Shown: positions 16,791-27,040, counted from the stretch's first letter. The stretch: 64,000 bases of DNA from Alistipes communis (GCF_006542665.1 NZ_AP019735.1:2356001-2420000), one strand, 5' to 3'. Numbers and translations are program-made. The notes: generated by a model from the letters alone, not told the origin.

Positions 16791-16798
16791 TATTTTTG
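16791..16798 (+). promoter_or_regulatory. -7 element before cdaA
   Basis: TATTTTTG matches TAnnTTTG 29 nt before the cdaA ATG. It abuts the preceding terminator, and no -33 TTTG is visible. Confidence 0.4.
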
Positions 16799-16827
16799 TC
16801 ATCGTAATTTAAGGCTCGTTTGCAGTT

Positions 16828-17598
16828 ATGGGATTCGTACCGTTTACATTCATCGATCTGATCGACATTCTGTTCGTGGCGTATATCATGTATTGGATAT
16901 ACCGTACCACCAAGGGAACGAACGCCCCCTACATCATTTCGGGCATCATCGTCGTTTATCTGTTGTGGGTGATCGTCAAGACGCTCAACATGGAACTGCT
17001 GTCGACGATCCTGGGGCACATCATCAGCGTCGGCGCCATCGCGCTGATCGTGGTTTTCCAGCCCGAAATACGCCGGTTCCTGCAAAAGATCGGCATGAGC
17101 CAGAAGCGGTTCAATTTCATTTCGCGCATTTTCAACCACGGCTCGAAGATAGCCGAAACCAATTTGCAGCCGCTGGTGGTGGCCTGCCGCGAAATGTCCG
17201 ATACGAAGACCGGCGCACTGGTCGTCATCGGGCAGCAGAGCGATCTGTCGCTCATCACCGAGGGCGGCATCTGCCTCGACGCCAAGATTTCGTCGCAGCT
17301 GATCCACAATATCTTCTTCAAGAATTCGCCGTTGCACGACGGCGCCGTGGTCATCGAGGGCGACCGCATCGTGGCGGCCCGCTGCATCCTGCCCGTGACG
17401 CAGAGCGACGTCCCGAAGTCGTTCGGTACGCGCCACCGCGCCGCGATCGGCATGAGCGAGATTTCGGACGCGATCATTCTGGTGGTCTCGGAGGAGACCG
17501 GAGCGATCTCGATCGCCAACAACGGCCGCATCAACCTGAACATCCCCTCCGACCGGCTGGGTGCTGTCTTGCAGAAATACCTGATCTCCAAAAAGTGA
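16828..17598 (+). CDS. cdaA: Diadenylate cyclase CdaA (c-di-AMP synthase)
   Basis: A 256-residue protein with three N-terminal membrane segments (about 10-75) and a cytoplasmic DAC (DisA_N) domain. The catalytic motifs are intact: NSPLHDGAVVIEGDRIVAAR (DGA) and GTRHRAAIGMSE (RHR). It should join two ATP into c-di-AMP, which controls potassium and osmotic balance and cell-wall state. In several Bacteroidota I recall cdaA sitting beside folP; here folP is about 11 kb away, next to the YbbR-like gene. It is flanked by terminator-bounded genes and has its own -7 box, so it appears to be transcribed alone. Confidence 0.93.
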   Translation: MGFVPFTFIDLIDILFVAYIMYWIYRTTKGTNAPYIISGIIVVYLLWVIVKTLNMELLSTILGHIISVGAIALIVVFQPEIRRFLQKIGMSQKRFNFISRIFNHGSKIAETNLQPLVVACREMSDTKTGALVVIGQQSDLSLITEGGICLDAKISSQLIHNIFFKNSPLHDGAVVIEGDRIVAARCILPVTQSDVPKSFGTRHRAAIGMSEISDAIILVVSEETGAISIANNGRINLNIPSDRLGAVLQKYLISKK

Positions 17599-17703
17599 CG
17601 TGTCGCAGCGGGTTGCGTCGTCGCGGCCCCTCCCTTCCGTGCGTTTTGCCGGCTTGCAGGCAGGAAAAATGCAAATAAAATAGGGTTGTTGCGCAATTTT
17701 TTG

Positions 17704-17711
17704 TAAATTTG
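17704..17711 (+). promoter_or_regulatory. -7 element before the FKBP-like lipoprotein pair
   Basis: TAAATTTG lies 15 nt before the ATG at 17727. The -33 region has only a TTG at shorter than usual spacing. Confidence 0.4.
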
Positions 17712-17726
17712 CACGATTATATAACG

Positions 17727-18383
17727 ATGAGAGTCCGGTGGTATATGGGTGCGCTGGCGCTGGCCGCGCTGGTTTCGTGCAGCGACGAGGAGGATATCCT
17801 GCCTCAGCAGCAGGAGAAGATCGTTTCGTACCTGACGCGGTCGCACACCCCGACGCTGCTCTCGGAGCAGGATGCCGCCCAGTCGCTCGACAACGACCCG
17901 CCGTATTACTCGACTTTCGGCAATACGACCTACCGTTATATCGCCGATGTCTATGACGAAGAGCGTCTGACGCGGCCGGAGGTGAGCGAAGGGAGCAGGG
18001 TCGAACTGACCTTCTCGCTCTACGACTTCACGGCTTACTCGACGCCCAAGCCCAACGAATGCCTCTACTCCAACGATACGACGATCATCAACCGGTTGGT
18101 CGAAGGAGGGTTGAATCCCCGCTACTGGGTGGAGTGCGACCTCTACGGAGTGCCGCTTCGGGACGAGTTCGGGCAGTTCGTGCCGCTCAGGCAGACGTTG
18201 CAGATCGGCGGCGGGGCGACGCTCAGCGGGTTGCAGGCGGCGCTCGTCGGTTGCCGCGAAAAGGATGTCGTGGAACTCTACATGACTTATAATCAGGCTT
18301 ACGGGGAGAAGCTCATCATGGGATTGATGACCAAGCAGTGTCCCGTAGCGTTTTTCTGTACGATAAACAAAGTAACGAAATAG
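17727..18383 (+). CDS. FKBP-like lipoprotein, single domain
   Basis: A 218-residue lipoprotein: signal ending ALVSC (Cys at about 16), then SDEEDILPQQQ. The C-terminal half has the FKBP layout: a long first strand (GSRVELTFSLYDFTAY), a hydrophobic core with LQIGGGATLSGLQAALVGCR in place of the classic VIxGwexaLxxM segment, VELYMTYNQAYG in place of PxxxAYG, and a final strand PVAFFCTINKV. Several usual active-site aromatics are absent, so prolyl isomerase activity is doubtful. ATG 17727 is preferred to the in-frame TTG at 17709, which overlaps the -7 box. The larger two-domain relative follows after 15 nt, giving a two-gene operon. Confidence 0.7.
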   Translation: MRVRWYMGALALAALVSCSDEEDILPQQQEKIVSYLTRSHTPTLLSEQDAAQSLDNDPPYYSTFGNTTYRYIADVYDEERLTRPEVSEGSRVELTFSLYDFTAYSTPKPNECLYSNDTTIINRLVEGGLNPRYWVECDLYGVPLRDEFGQFVPLRQTLQIGGGATLSGLQAALVGCREKDVVELYMTYNQAYGEKLIMGLMTKQCPVAFFCTINKVTK

Positions 18384-18398
18384 GTGAACAACAGTATT

Positions 18399-19994
18399 AT
18401 GCGTTTTTCTTTCGGAAAGATATGGGCGGCTGCGGTCTGCCTCCTCGTTTTCGCGTCGTGTGCCAAGGACACGAGCGAGTCCTATGCAGGGATCGAGCAG
18501 CGCTCGCTCGATGCGTGGATGAAATTGCATCGTCCGGAACTGCTCGGCAACAGGCAGGAGGCGCGCGGATTCTCCTATTACGTCGATGTGCTCGACGCGG
18601 GTTCGACCGACAAGGCCGACACGCTGATCGCCGAGACCGACTGCTGGGTGCAGTACGAGTTCACGGCCCGCGACCTGAACGGCAACGTCTGCATGACGCG
18701 CAACGCCGTGCAGGCCAAGCAGCAGGGAACCTTCACCCGCTACACCTACTATTCGCCCTATTTCCGTTACAGCGGATCGGACTATACGACGCTGCTCGAA
18801 GGCAGTTATTATGCGCTGCGCGAGCCGCTGACGCTCAGCGAGGAGTATATCGCCGAGCATCCGGATCGCGGGTTGAAAAACGGGATGCAGGCGCGGCGCG
18901 GTACGGAGCTGATGCTCTATCTGCCTTCGTCGCTGGCCTATTCGTCGTCGGGCGCCAGCAGCGACGCGGGTTACGGCGGGCAGTACGAACTCGACGCCAA
19001 CCGTCCCGCGATTCTTCACATCAAGGTGACGGGCCGCGTCTCCAATCCGCTGGCATACGAGGGAGAGACGGTCGATGCCTTCGTCGAGGACAACGGTACG
19101 GTCTGTCCGGTCGAGGAGGAGGAAGACAAGGACGATCCGAAACTCGCTTCCGTCCGCCGGTCGCTGCGCGATGCCGAGACCGACGAGCCGGAGTTGCCCG
19201 ACACGAGCGTCGATCCCTACAAATATACGTGGTACCAGGCCGTGGATACGGTTCCGCAGCTCTATATCTCGCATGTCTTTTCACCCGGCCGCGAACCGGC
19301 GACTACCTACAACTGGAAGAATACCTATTCGGTGCCCTATTTCCCCTACAACGAATCGATGGCCGCACTCGACAAGAAGATCAACGACGTGCTCGTGGAG
19401 CGTTTCGGTGCGGGAACCTACAAAGGCGATTCGATCAAGAGCGGCGAGACGGCTTCGATCTGGTACATCGGCCGTTTCCTCGACGGATTCATCTTCGATA
19501 CGAATATCGACGAGGTGAAGAGGCTCATCTACGGCGAGGTGCAGAGCGAAGGCAGCGCCTACCAGTACGAAGTTCCCGAAGAGGGCGACACGTCGACGTT
19601 GGAGACGATCTATGCGTGGTATTACAGCATTCCGCAGTTGCGCTACGGGCAGTGGGCGACGATCGTCACCACGTCGAGTTTCGGCTACGGCGCTTCGGGC
19701 AAGAGCGGCGGATCGTCGACCTCGGGCGGATCGTCGTCGAGCAGCTACCTCGATTACTACAACTACTACAATTATTACAACTACTATAATAATTATTACG
19801 GCGGTCTGTACGGCAACTCCTACTACGACAGCTACTATAACAATTATTACGGCGGTCTGTACAACAGCTATTACTACAACAACTACTATTACGACGACTA
19901 TTCGTCGAGCGGCAGCACGACGACGACCTATACGACGGAGATTCCGGCCTATTCTCCGCTGCTGTTCGAGATCTATATCGAACCCAAGGAGTGA
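18399..19994 (+). CDS. Two-domain FKBP-like lipoprotein with Tyr/Asn-rich loop insertion
   Basis: A 531-residue lipoprotein (lipobox VFASC, Cys at about 22). Two FKBP-like domains are visible. The first runs to about residue 220: LMLYLPSSLAYSSSGASSD then a final strand ILHIKVTGRV. An acidic linker follows (VEEEEDKDD), then the second domain, with WATIVTTSSFGYGASGKSGG and the closing IPAYSPLLFEIYIEPKE. Between those last two motifs, exactly where FKBPs have the 80s loop, sits a low-complexity stretch of about 60 residues dominated by Tyr, Asn, Gly and Ser (nt 19741-19915). The rest is ordinary. Partner of the upstream single-domain lipoprotein; probable location is the inner face of the outer membrane or the surface. 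Binding function is unknown. ATG 18399 is preferred over GTG 18384. Confidence 0.72.
   Translation: MRFSFGKIWAAAVCLLVFASCAKDTSESYAGIEQRSLDAWMKLHRPELLGNRQEARGFSYYVDVLDAGSTDKADTLIAETDCWVQYEFTARDLNGNVCMTRNAVQAKQQGTFTRYTYYSPYFRYSGSDYTTLLEGSYYALREPLTLSEEYIAEHPDRGLKNGMQARRGTELMLYLPSSLAYSSSGASSDAGYGGQYELDANRPAILHIKVTGRVSNPLAYEGETVDAFVEDNGTVCPVEEEEDKDDPKLASVRRSLRDAETDEPELPDTSVDPYKYTWYQAVDTVPQLYISHVFSPGREPATTYNWKNTYSVPYFPYNESMAALDKKINDVLVERFGAGTYKGDSIKSGETASIWYIGRFLDGFIFDTNIDEVKRLIYGEVQSEGSAYQYEVPEEGDTSTLETIYAWYYSIPQLRYGQWATIVTTSSFGYGASGKSGGSSTSGGSSSSSYLDYYNYYNYYNYYNNYYGGLYGNSYYDSYYNNYYGGLYNSYYYNNYYYDDYSSSGSTTTTYTTEIPAYSPLLFEIYIEPKE
19741..19915 (+). repeat. Tyr/Asn codon repeat tract inside the FKBP-like gene
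   Basis: Degenerate tandem codons for Tyr-Tyr-Asn and related Gly-Leu-Tyr units (TAC, TAT, AAC, AAT). The segment encoding NNYYGGLYGNSYYDSYY is followed by a near repeat NNYYGGLYNSYYY. The tract is AT-richer than the flanking gene and could change length by slippage. Confidence 0.75.
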
Positions 19995-20015
19995 GTCGTC
20001 CGGCAGGATCGGATC

Positions 20016-20048
20016 GGGCGGAAGAGGAGTACTCTTCCGCCCTTTTTT
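20016..20048 (+). terminator. Intrinsic terminator after the FKBP-like operon
   Basis: A perfect 11-bp stem (20016-20026 with 20032-20042), 5-nt loop and six T residues, 21 nt after the stop. Confidence 0.88.
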
Positions 20049-20462
20049 GTCCGGTGCCGTGGCGGGCCGGTATTCGTCCGATGCGCTTCCGACGGGCATC
20101 GTCGCACGCACCGCCGCAGCCTGCCGGAAATCCGTAGGTAGGCGGCGGCGCGGAAAAGCGGCTCGACGCGCCGGAACGACCGGAAGCCGCCGTGTTTCTG
20201 TTGCGTGCGGAACGATATGCCGGATCGGAGGCGGGAGGTCTTCTATCCGGCACGGTCTATCGCCGTGTGCGGATCGCTTCGGCGGGCGATGCGGGCCGCC
20301 GGCCGTCAAGTCCGGATGGAGACAAAGACTCCTCTTTTTCTTGGCTGACTTGCCGTTTGTCGCCTGCGGGCGGGATTGCTCCGGCCGCGACCGAATGAAG
20401 TCCTCCGCGCGGGACGGCGGATTGCCGAATGCGGCGCGATACGCCGATGCCGGACGGACGTT
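20049..20462. other. Gene-free GC-rich spacer
   Basis: About 410 bases between two terminators belonging to converging transcripts. No gene, RNA, repeat or promoter is supported. Confidence 0.5.
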
Positions 20463-20491
20463 AAAAAAAGACGGCCCCGCGAGGGAGCCGT
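20463..20491 (-). terminator. Terminator of the small HTH gene
   Basis: On the minus strand, a hairpin (20471-20491, ACGGC arms plus a TCCC/GGGG inner stem) followed by a seven-T run (complement of 20463-20469), about 23 nt past the stop. Confidence 0.8.
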
Positions 20492-20513
20492 TAAATCTGA
20501 CGTGCCGGTCGTA

Positions 20514-20756
20514 TTATTGTTGGTTGAGAATGCGCATCGCCGCATCGAGGATCGTGGTGTCGTCCAGCGTCACGACTCCGCCGTCGGGACCCTGTTCCAC
20601 ATGGATGCCGACATTTCCTTTGGCATCGTAATGCTTCCCGCCGAAATAGTTGCGGACGGTGTCCACGTCGATTCCCAGTTCGTCCGCTATCCGTTGCGAG
20701 CTGCCGCTGGGCAGTTTATCCTTGATACGGCGCAACTCATTAAATGTGATAACCAT
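20514..20756 (-). CDS. Small HTH DNA-binding protein
   Basis: An 80-residue cytoplasmic protein. Residues 5-40 read as a helix-turn-helix (FNELRRIKDKLPSGSSQRIA then DELGIDVDTVRNYFGG). The rest is a small beta region around GIHVEQGPDGGVVTLDDTTI and a closing helix AAMRILNQQ. Close relatives of this size are widespread in Bacteroidota as I recall, but none has a known role to my knowledge. It has its own promoter and terminator. It sits divergently from dnaK, with a 48-bp palindrome in the shared upstream region that it could conceivably bind; that is speculation. Confidence 0.8.
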   Translation of the reverse strand: MVITFNELRRIKDKLPSGSSQRIADELGIDVDTVRNYFGGKHYDAKGNVGIHVEQGPDGGVVTLDDTTILDAAMRILNQQ

Positions 20757-20790
20757 AGCTTTATAAGTTTTAGAGTTGATATTTCACCTA

Positions 20791-20822
20791 CTAAATTACG
20801 GTATTAATTTGAATTTTACAAA
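20791..20822 (-). promoter_or_regulatory. Promoter of the small HTH gene
   Basis: Read on the minus strand: TTTG (complement of 20819-20822), 20-nt spacer, TAATTTAG (complement of 20791-20798). Spacing is ideal and one -7 base departs from consensus. The start codon follows 34 nt on. Confidence 0.55.
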
Positions 20823-20884
20823 TTCCGGAGGCAATATCCGTGCATAAATTTCGGAAAACGACCACTTTTTTCGGAATTCCGCCG

Positions 20885-20932
20885 CTCCCGTCTCCGTTTG
20901 CAGGCGCCGGCGCCTGCAAACGGAGACGGGAG
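20885..20932. repeat. 48-bp perfect palindrome with no spacer
   Basis: Bases 20885-20908 are followed at once by their exact reverse complement at 20909-20932. The centre is GGCGCCGGCGCC and the arms begin CTCCCGTCTCCG. It lies in the region upstream of both the small HTH gene (-) and dnaK (+), and has no T-run on either side. It is not a typical terminator. Possible readings are a cruciform site, a protein-binding site, or a relic of a mobile palindromic element. Confidence 0.9.
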
Positions 20933-21242
20933 GACGGAGCGATATCCGTCGGCGGAAGGATCGGTGTCCGGCGTGCGGCCTCCGGAGCTTTTCGCGGTTT
21001 TTCGGCCGGTGCGGATTTGGCGTGCGGACTGTCATTCCGGCGGTCGGAAGACGACCTCTCGACCGTCATTTTGTCAGTCGGAGGTGCGTTTTTGGCAGGC
21101 TGCGGCGGGGCCGGCCGGATATTTCCGTCCGAAAATCCGTTTGGTATAACCTTTGCTCGTTTCGGGGCACGTGACGGCTCCGTCGGGAGACCGGACAGAA
21201 AGAATAAATAATAAATTGAAAACGAAATAATAATTTAAGATT
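20933..21242. other. dnaK upstream region
   Basis: About 310 bases. The last 45 before dnaK are AT-rich and purine-rich, as often seen in Bacteroidota leaders. A weak CTTTG-containing element near 21150 might be the promoter, but no box of consensus spacing was found, and no CIRCE-type inverted repeat is present. Confidence 0.4.
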
Positions 21243-23183
<1,941 letters not shown>

Positions 23184-23202
23184 CCGGCCGCCGACAGAGA
23201 GC

Positions 23203-23240
23203 CGCAGGGTTCGGACTGGTGTCCGAACCCTGCGTTTTTT
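23203..23240 (+). terminator. Intrinsic terminator after dnaK
   Basis: A perfect 13-bp stem (23203-23215 with 23222-23234), 6-nt loop and six T residues. Confidence 0.9.
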
Positions 23241-23609
23241 ATGCCCCTTGGGAACCGGCCTCTTTGCCTGCGGCGGTCTGCCTCGTAGGCTGTTTCGGGA
23301 TAGTGCGGTGTAAAGTGTCGTTCCGGAGGCCAGACGCAACCTCGTTCGCCTTTGTCGCCGCGCAGCGTGTCCGAGCGGGAGGGGAGTGGAAACCTGCGGC
23401 GTTTTGCGCCGTGCGGGCCGCATCCTCCGCCGGCCGCGGACTGCCGAACGACGATACGACGAAGTCCTTCCGACGAGTTGCGGCCGATTCTCGCGTCGGA
23501 TGCCTTTCGGGCTTCCTCCTCGGGACGGCGATGCCGTAATTGGTATTCCGGAGGCCCTGCGACGGAGTGTTGTTAATTATTAATTGTCAATCGTTAATTG
23601 GATTTTATT
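23241..23609. other. Gene-free spacer between dnaK terminator and secDF promoter
   Basis: About 370 bases without a supported gene. The final 40 bases become AT-rich and lead into the secDF promoter. Nothing else was recognised. Confidence 0.5.
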
Positions 23610-23641
23610 GTTGTTTTTTCGGAAAAAAATGTCTATTTTTG
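23610..23641 (+). promoter_or_regulatory. Promoter of secDF
   Basis: GTTG (23610-23613), 20-nt spacer, TATTTTTG (23634-23641), leaving a leader of about 90 nt before the ATG at 23736. Confidence 0.6.
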
Positions 23642-23735
23642 CGAGCTATCGGCGCGCTATGTTGCGCCGGGAAGGTGTTGCGACGGACTAACGACCGAAG
23701 AAACAACAAGATAACAACAATAATTTTTAACTCAA

Positions 23736-26700
23736 ATGCAAAGCAAAGGTGCTATTAAATTACTGGCGATTCTACTTGCGATTGCCTGTATCTACCAGCT
23801 CTCGTTCTCGTTCAAGACGCGGAGCGTAGAGAAGAAGGCGGCGGCGTATGCGGCCGCTTACGACGGGGATGAGCGTTCCGAACGGGAGCAGTACTACCTC
23901 GATTCGGTTCAGAATCAGCCCGTCTACAACCTGGGTTTCCGCAAGTTCACCTACAAGGAGATCAAGGAGAAGGAGCTGAACCTCGGCCTGGACCTGAAAG
24001 GCGGTATGAACGTCATGCTCGAGATTCAGGTGGAGGACGTCGTGAAGTCGCTGGCCGGCGACAGCAAGAACGATCCCGCCTTCATCGAAGCGATGGCGCA
24101 GGCCAAGGAGGGACTCCGCACGGGCAAGGACTTCATCGGCGAGTTCGTCCGCAGCTACCGTACCGCTACGAACGGTGCGCCGCTGGCAGCGATTTTCGTC
24201 AGCCCCGACCGTAAGGACATCACGCCCAACAGCACCGACGCCGAGGTCGAGAAGATCCTGCGCAAGGAGACCGACGATGCGATCGACGCGTCGTTCAACA
24301 TCCTGCGCAGCCGTATCGACCACTTCGGCGTAACGCAGCCCAATATCCAGCGCTTGCCCAACTCGAACCGTATTCTGGTCGAGCTGCCGGGCGTGAAGGA
24401 GCCGGAGCGCGTGCGCAAGTTGCTCCAAGGTTCGGCTTCGCTCGAATTCTGGACGACCTACAACGCCGGCGAGATCGTGCCGACGCTGATGCGTGCCGAC
24501 CAGGTGGTAAAACAATATCTCGCGGACACGAAGCCTGCCGTCGAGGAGACGGTCGCTGTCGCTGAGGCTGCCGATTCGACCGCGGACGGCGGCCTGATCG
24601 CCGAAGTGGCTACCGCCGAAACGGAAACGGCGGCCGAGGCCACGGGTTCCTACTACGACCGCGACCAGAACCCGCTGCTGGCGCTGTTGAACCCGCAGTT
24701 CGCAGGCGGCGCTGCCGTAGGTGCCGTCATGGCTGCCGATACGGCTGCGGTGAACGACTACCTGGCGCTGCCCGCCGTGAAGGAGATGCTTCCGGCCGAC
24801 CTGCGTTTCAAGTGGGCGATCAAGGGCGAGACGCAGCAGCCGGTCGACGGCCGTTTCTACCTTTATGCGATCAAGGTCGAGCGTCCCGACGGCCGCGCTC
24901 CGCTGGACGGTTCGGTCATCACCGACGCCCGCGAAGCCTATGCGCAGCGCGGTGCCGAGGCCGAGGTCTCGATGTCGATGAACTCCAACGGCATCTCCGA
25001 ATGGGCGCGTCTGACGGCCGACAACGTGGGCCGTTGCGTAGCCATCGTGCTCGACGGTTACGTCTACTCGGCGCCTGTGGTGCGCCAGAAGATCGAGGGC
25101 GGCAATTCGTCGATTTCGGGTAATTTCACCATTCAGGAGGCCAAGGACCTGGCCAACGTGCTCAAATCGGGTAAGGTTCCCGCACCGGCGCACATCATTC
25201 AGGATACGGTCGTAGGTCCTTCGCTGGGTCAGGAGTCGATCAACGCCGGTATGGTCTCGTTCGTCATCGCCTTCCTGCTGGTACTGCTCTACATGGGCGC
25301 CTTCTACAAGACGGCGGGCTGGATGGCCGACCTCGCACTGCTGTTCAACGTCTTCCTGCTCATGGGCGTACTCGTTTCGTTCGGCGCCGTGCTGACGCTG
25401 CCCGGTATCGCGGGTATCGTCCTCACGATGGGTATGGCCGTCGACTCCAACGTGATCATCTACGAACGCATCAAGGAGGAGCTGCGTGCGGGCAAGGGGC
25501 TGTCGCTGGCGATCAAGGACGGTTTTTCGAACGCCTACTCCGCCATCATCGACGGTCAGCTGACGACGATCATCACGGGTATCGTCCTCTTCGTCTTCGG
25601 TAACGGCCCCGTACAGGGCTTCGCCACGACGCTGATTATCGGTATCCTCACTTCGCTGTTCAGTTCGATCTTCATCACGCGTCTGCTCATCGAGGCGATC
25701 GTGGCGAAGTTCGGCCATATCTCCTTCTCGCGCAAGTGGTCGGAGAACTGGCTCAACAACATCCATTTCGACTTCGTGGGCAAGCGCAAGTATTCCTACG
25801 CCATTTCGGGTACGGTCATCGTGCTGTCGTTCATCTCGTTCGCCGTCTTCGGCCTGAACCGCGGCGTGGAGTTCACGGGCGGCCGTTCGTACGTCGTGCT
25901 CTTCGACCAGCCGGTTTCGGTGGAGCAGGTGCGTGCATCCGTCGAGGATCAGTTCGCGCAGATCGAAAACGCCGACAACGCCAACGTCAGCCTCGAAATC
26001 AAGCAGTACGGCGGCGACGGCGATCAGGTGCGTATCGTGACGCAGTACAAGTACGACGACGCTTCGGACGAGGCGACCGACGAAATCAACCGGCTCCTCT
26101 ACGACGCCGTGAAGAAGTACTACAAGACGGCCGTCACCTTCGCCGATTTCCGCAATACGCAGCTCAGCCCCTACGGTATCGTTTCGGCCGACAAGATCGG
26201 CCCGTCGATCGCCAAGGACATGACCTACAACGCAATTTATGCCGTCTTCTTCTCGCTGATCGCCATCGGGCTCTATATCACCCTGCGGTTCAAGAAATGG
26301 CAGTGGGCGACGGGCGCCACGCTTTCGCTGGCGCACGACGCGCTGATCGTCATCGGTCTCTTCTCGATGCTGTATGCCGTCATGCCGTTCAACCTGGAGA
26401 TCAACCAGGCCTTCATCGCTGCGATCCTGACCGTGATCGGTTATTCGATCAACAACACGGTGGTGATCTTCGACCGCATCCGCGAGTACATCGCGCTCTA
26501 TCCGAAACGGAGCCTGCGCGACAATATCAACAACGCCACCAACTCGACGATGGCGCGTACCTTCAACTCGTCGGGTACGACGCTCGTCACGCTGCTTGCG
26601 ATCTTCCTCTTCGGCGGCGAGACCATCCGAGGTTTCATCTTCGCTCTGCTGTGCGGCGTAGCGATCGGTACCTACTCGTCGTGGTTCATCGCCACTCCGC

Positions 26701-26750
26701 TCTCGTTCGATCTGATGCCCGAGTCGATCAAGAACAAGGGTAAGGAGTAG
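23736..26750 (+). CDS. secDF: Fused protein-export membrane proteins SecD and SecF
   Basis: A 1004-residue protein joining SecD (about 1-660) and SecF (about 680-1004), twelve membrane segments in all. SecD has an N-terminal anchor, the P1 region (ELNLGLDLKGGMNVMLEI; LRSRIDHFGVTQPNIQR) and a six-helix block with GMAVDSNVIIYERIKEEL. SecF has LNRGVEFTGGRSY and GYSINNTVVIFDRIRE. The complex uses the proton gradient to pull proteins out of the Sec channel. Around residues 265-340 lies an Ala/Glu/Thr-rich insertion (VEETVAVAEAADSTADGG) within the periplasmic part, longer than in E. coli SecD. The fused form is usual in Bacteroidota. It is monocistronic, with its own promoter and terminator. Confidence 0.97.
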   Translation: MQSKGAIKLLAILLAIACIYQLSFSFKTRSVEKKAAAYAAAYDGDERSEREQYYLDSVQNQPVYNLGFRKFTYKEIKEKELNLGLDLKGGMNVMLEIQVEDVVKSLAGDSKNDPAFIEAMAQAKEGLRTGKDFIGEFVRSYRTATNGAPLAAIFVSPDRKDITPNSTDAEVEKILRKETDDAIDASFNILRSRIDHFGVTQPNIQRLPNSNRILVELPGVKEPERVRKLLQGSASLEFWTTYNAGEIVPTLMRADQVVKQYLADTKPAVEETVAVAEAADSTADGGLIAEVATAETETAAEATGSYYDRDQNPLLALLNPQFAGGAAVGAVMAADTAAVNDYLALPAVKEMLPADLRFKWAIKGETQQPVDGRFYLYAIKVERPDGRAPLDGSVITDAREAYAQRGAEAEVSMSMNSNGISEWARLTADNVGRCVAIVLDGYVYSAPVVRQKIEGGNSSISGNFTIQEAKDLANVLKSGKVPAPAHIIQDTVVGPSLGQESINAGMVSFVIAFLLVLLYMGAFYKTAGWMADLALLFNVFLLMGVLVSFGAVLTLPGIAGIVLTMGMAVDSNVIIYERIKEELRAGKGLSLAIKDGFSNAYSAIIDGQLTTIITGIVLFVFGNGPVQGFATTLIIGILTSLFSSIFITRLLIEAIVAKFGHISFSRKWSENWLNNIHFDFVGKRKYSYAISGTVIVLSFISFAVFGLNRGVEFTGGRSYVVLFDQPVSVEQVRASVEDQFAQIENADNANVSLEIKQYGGDGDQVRIVTQYKYDDASDEATDEINRLLYDAVKKYYKTAVTFADFRNTQLSPYGIVSADKIGPSIAKDMTYNAIYAVFFSLIAIGLYITLRFKKWQWATGATLSLAHDALIVIGLFSMLYAVMPFNLEINQAFIAAILTVIGYSINNTVVIFDRIREYIALYPKRSLRDNINNATNSTMARTFNSSGTTLVTLLAIFLFGGETIRGFIFALLCGVAIGTYSSWFIATPLSFDLMPESIKNKGKE

Positions 26751-26786
26751 GGTGCCGACATCCCCGCGGAAGCGGACTTTCGATTG

Positions 26787-26819
26787 AAAACGGACTGCAA
26801 CCTATGCAGTCCGTTTTTT
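26787..26819 (+). terminator. Intrinsic terminator after secDF
   Basis: A perfect 13-bp stem (26787-26799 with 26805-26817), 5-nt loop and a T-rich tail. Confidence 0.9.
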
Positions 26820-26853
26820 GTCGTTATCGAAGGCTGCGTCTCGGAATAATCGA

Positions 26854-27040
26854 ACTTACGCTTGCTTCTGCGCCCGACTTTTCGTATCTTTAACTCCGTT
26901 TTAGATATTCCGCTTCGGCAATGCTCAAATAAATTTGCATTGCACTCGGCTTAATCGTATCTTTGGCTTGCGCCTTAGATACTCCCGCTCGGCAATGTTC
27001 AAATAAATTTGACATTGCCCTCGCTTATTCGTATCTTTGC
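26854..27040 (+). repeat. Tandem promoter-bearing repeats (three units) reading into the ybbR-coaE operon
   Basis: Three units spaced 73 and 74 bp, measured from -7 box to -7 box. Each has a -33/-7 pair with exactly 20 nt between: CTTG 26861-26864 and TATCTTTA 26885-26892; TTTG 26934-26937 and TATCTTTG 26958-26965; TTTG 27008-27011 and TATCTTTG 27032-27039. Units share CGTATCTTTG, a following TTAGATA..CCGCTCGGCAATG segment and AAATAAATTTG. The same family occurs inverted at 44.3 kb. The last box lies about 100 nt before the YbbR-like ATG. Confidence 0.8.

Noticed and set aside
21143..21160. A TATAACCTTTG stretch as the dnaK promoter
   Set aside because: Spacing inside the -7 motif is off by one and no -33 box fits; left as an open question in the dnaK upstream entry.
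23772..26336. An 854-codon frame antisense to secDF
   Set aside because: Shadow of a real gene; composition is Arg/Asp/Val with no motifs.
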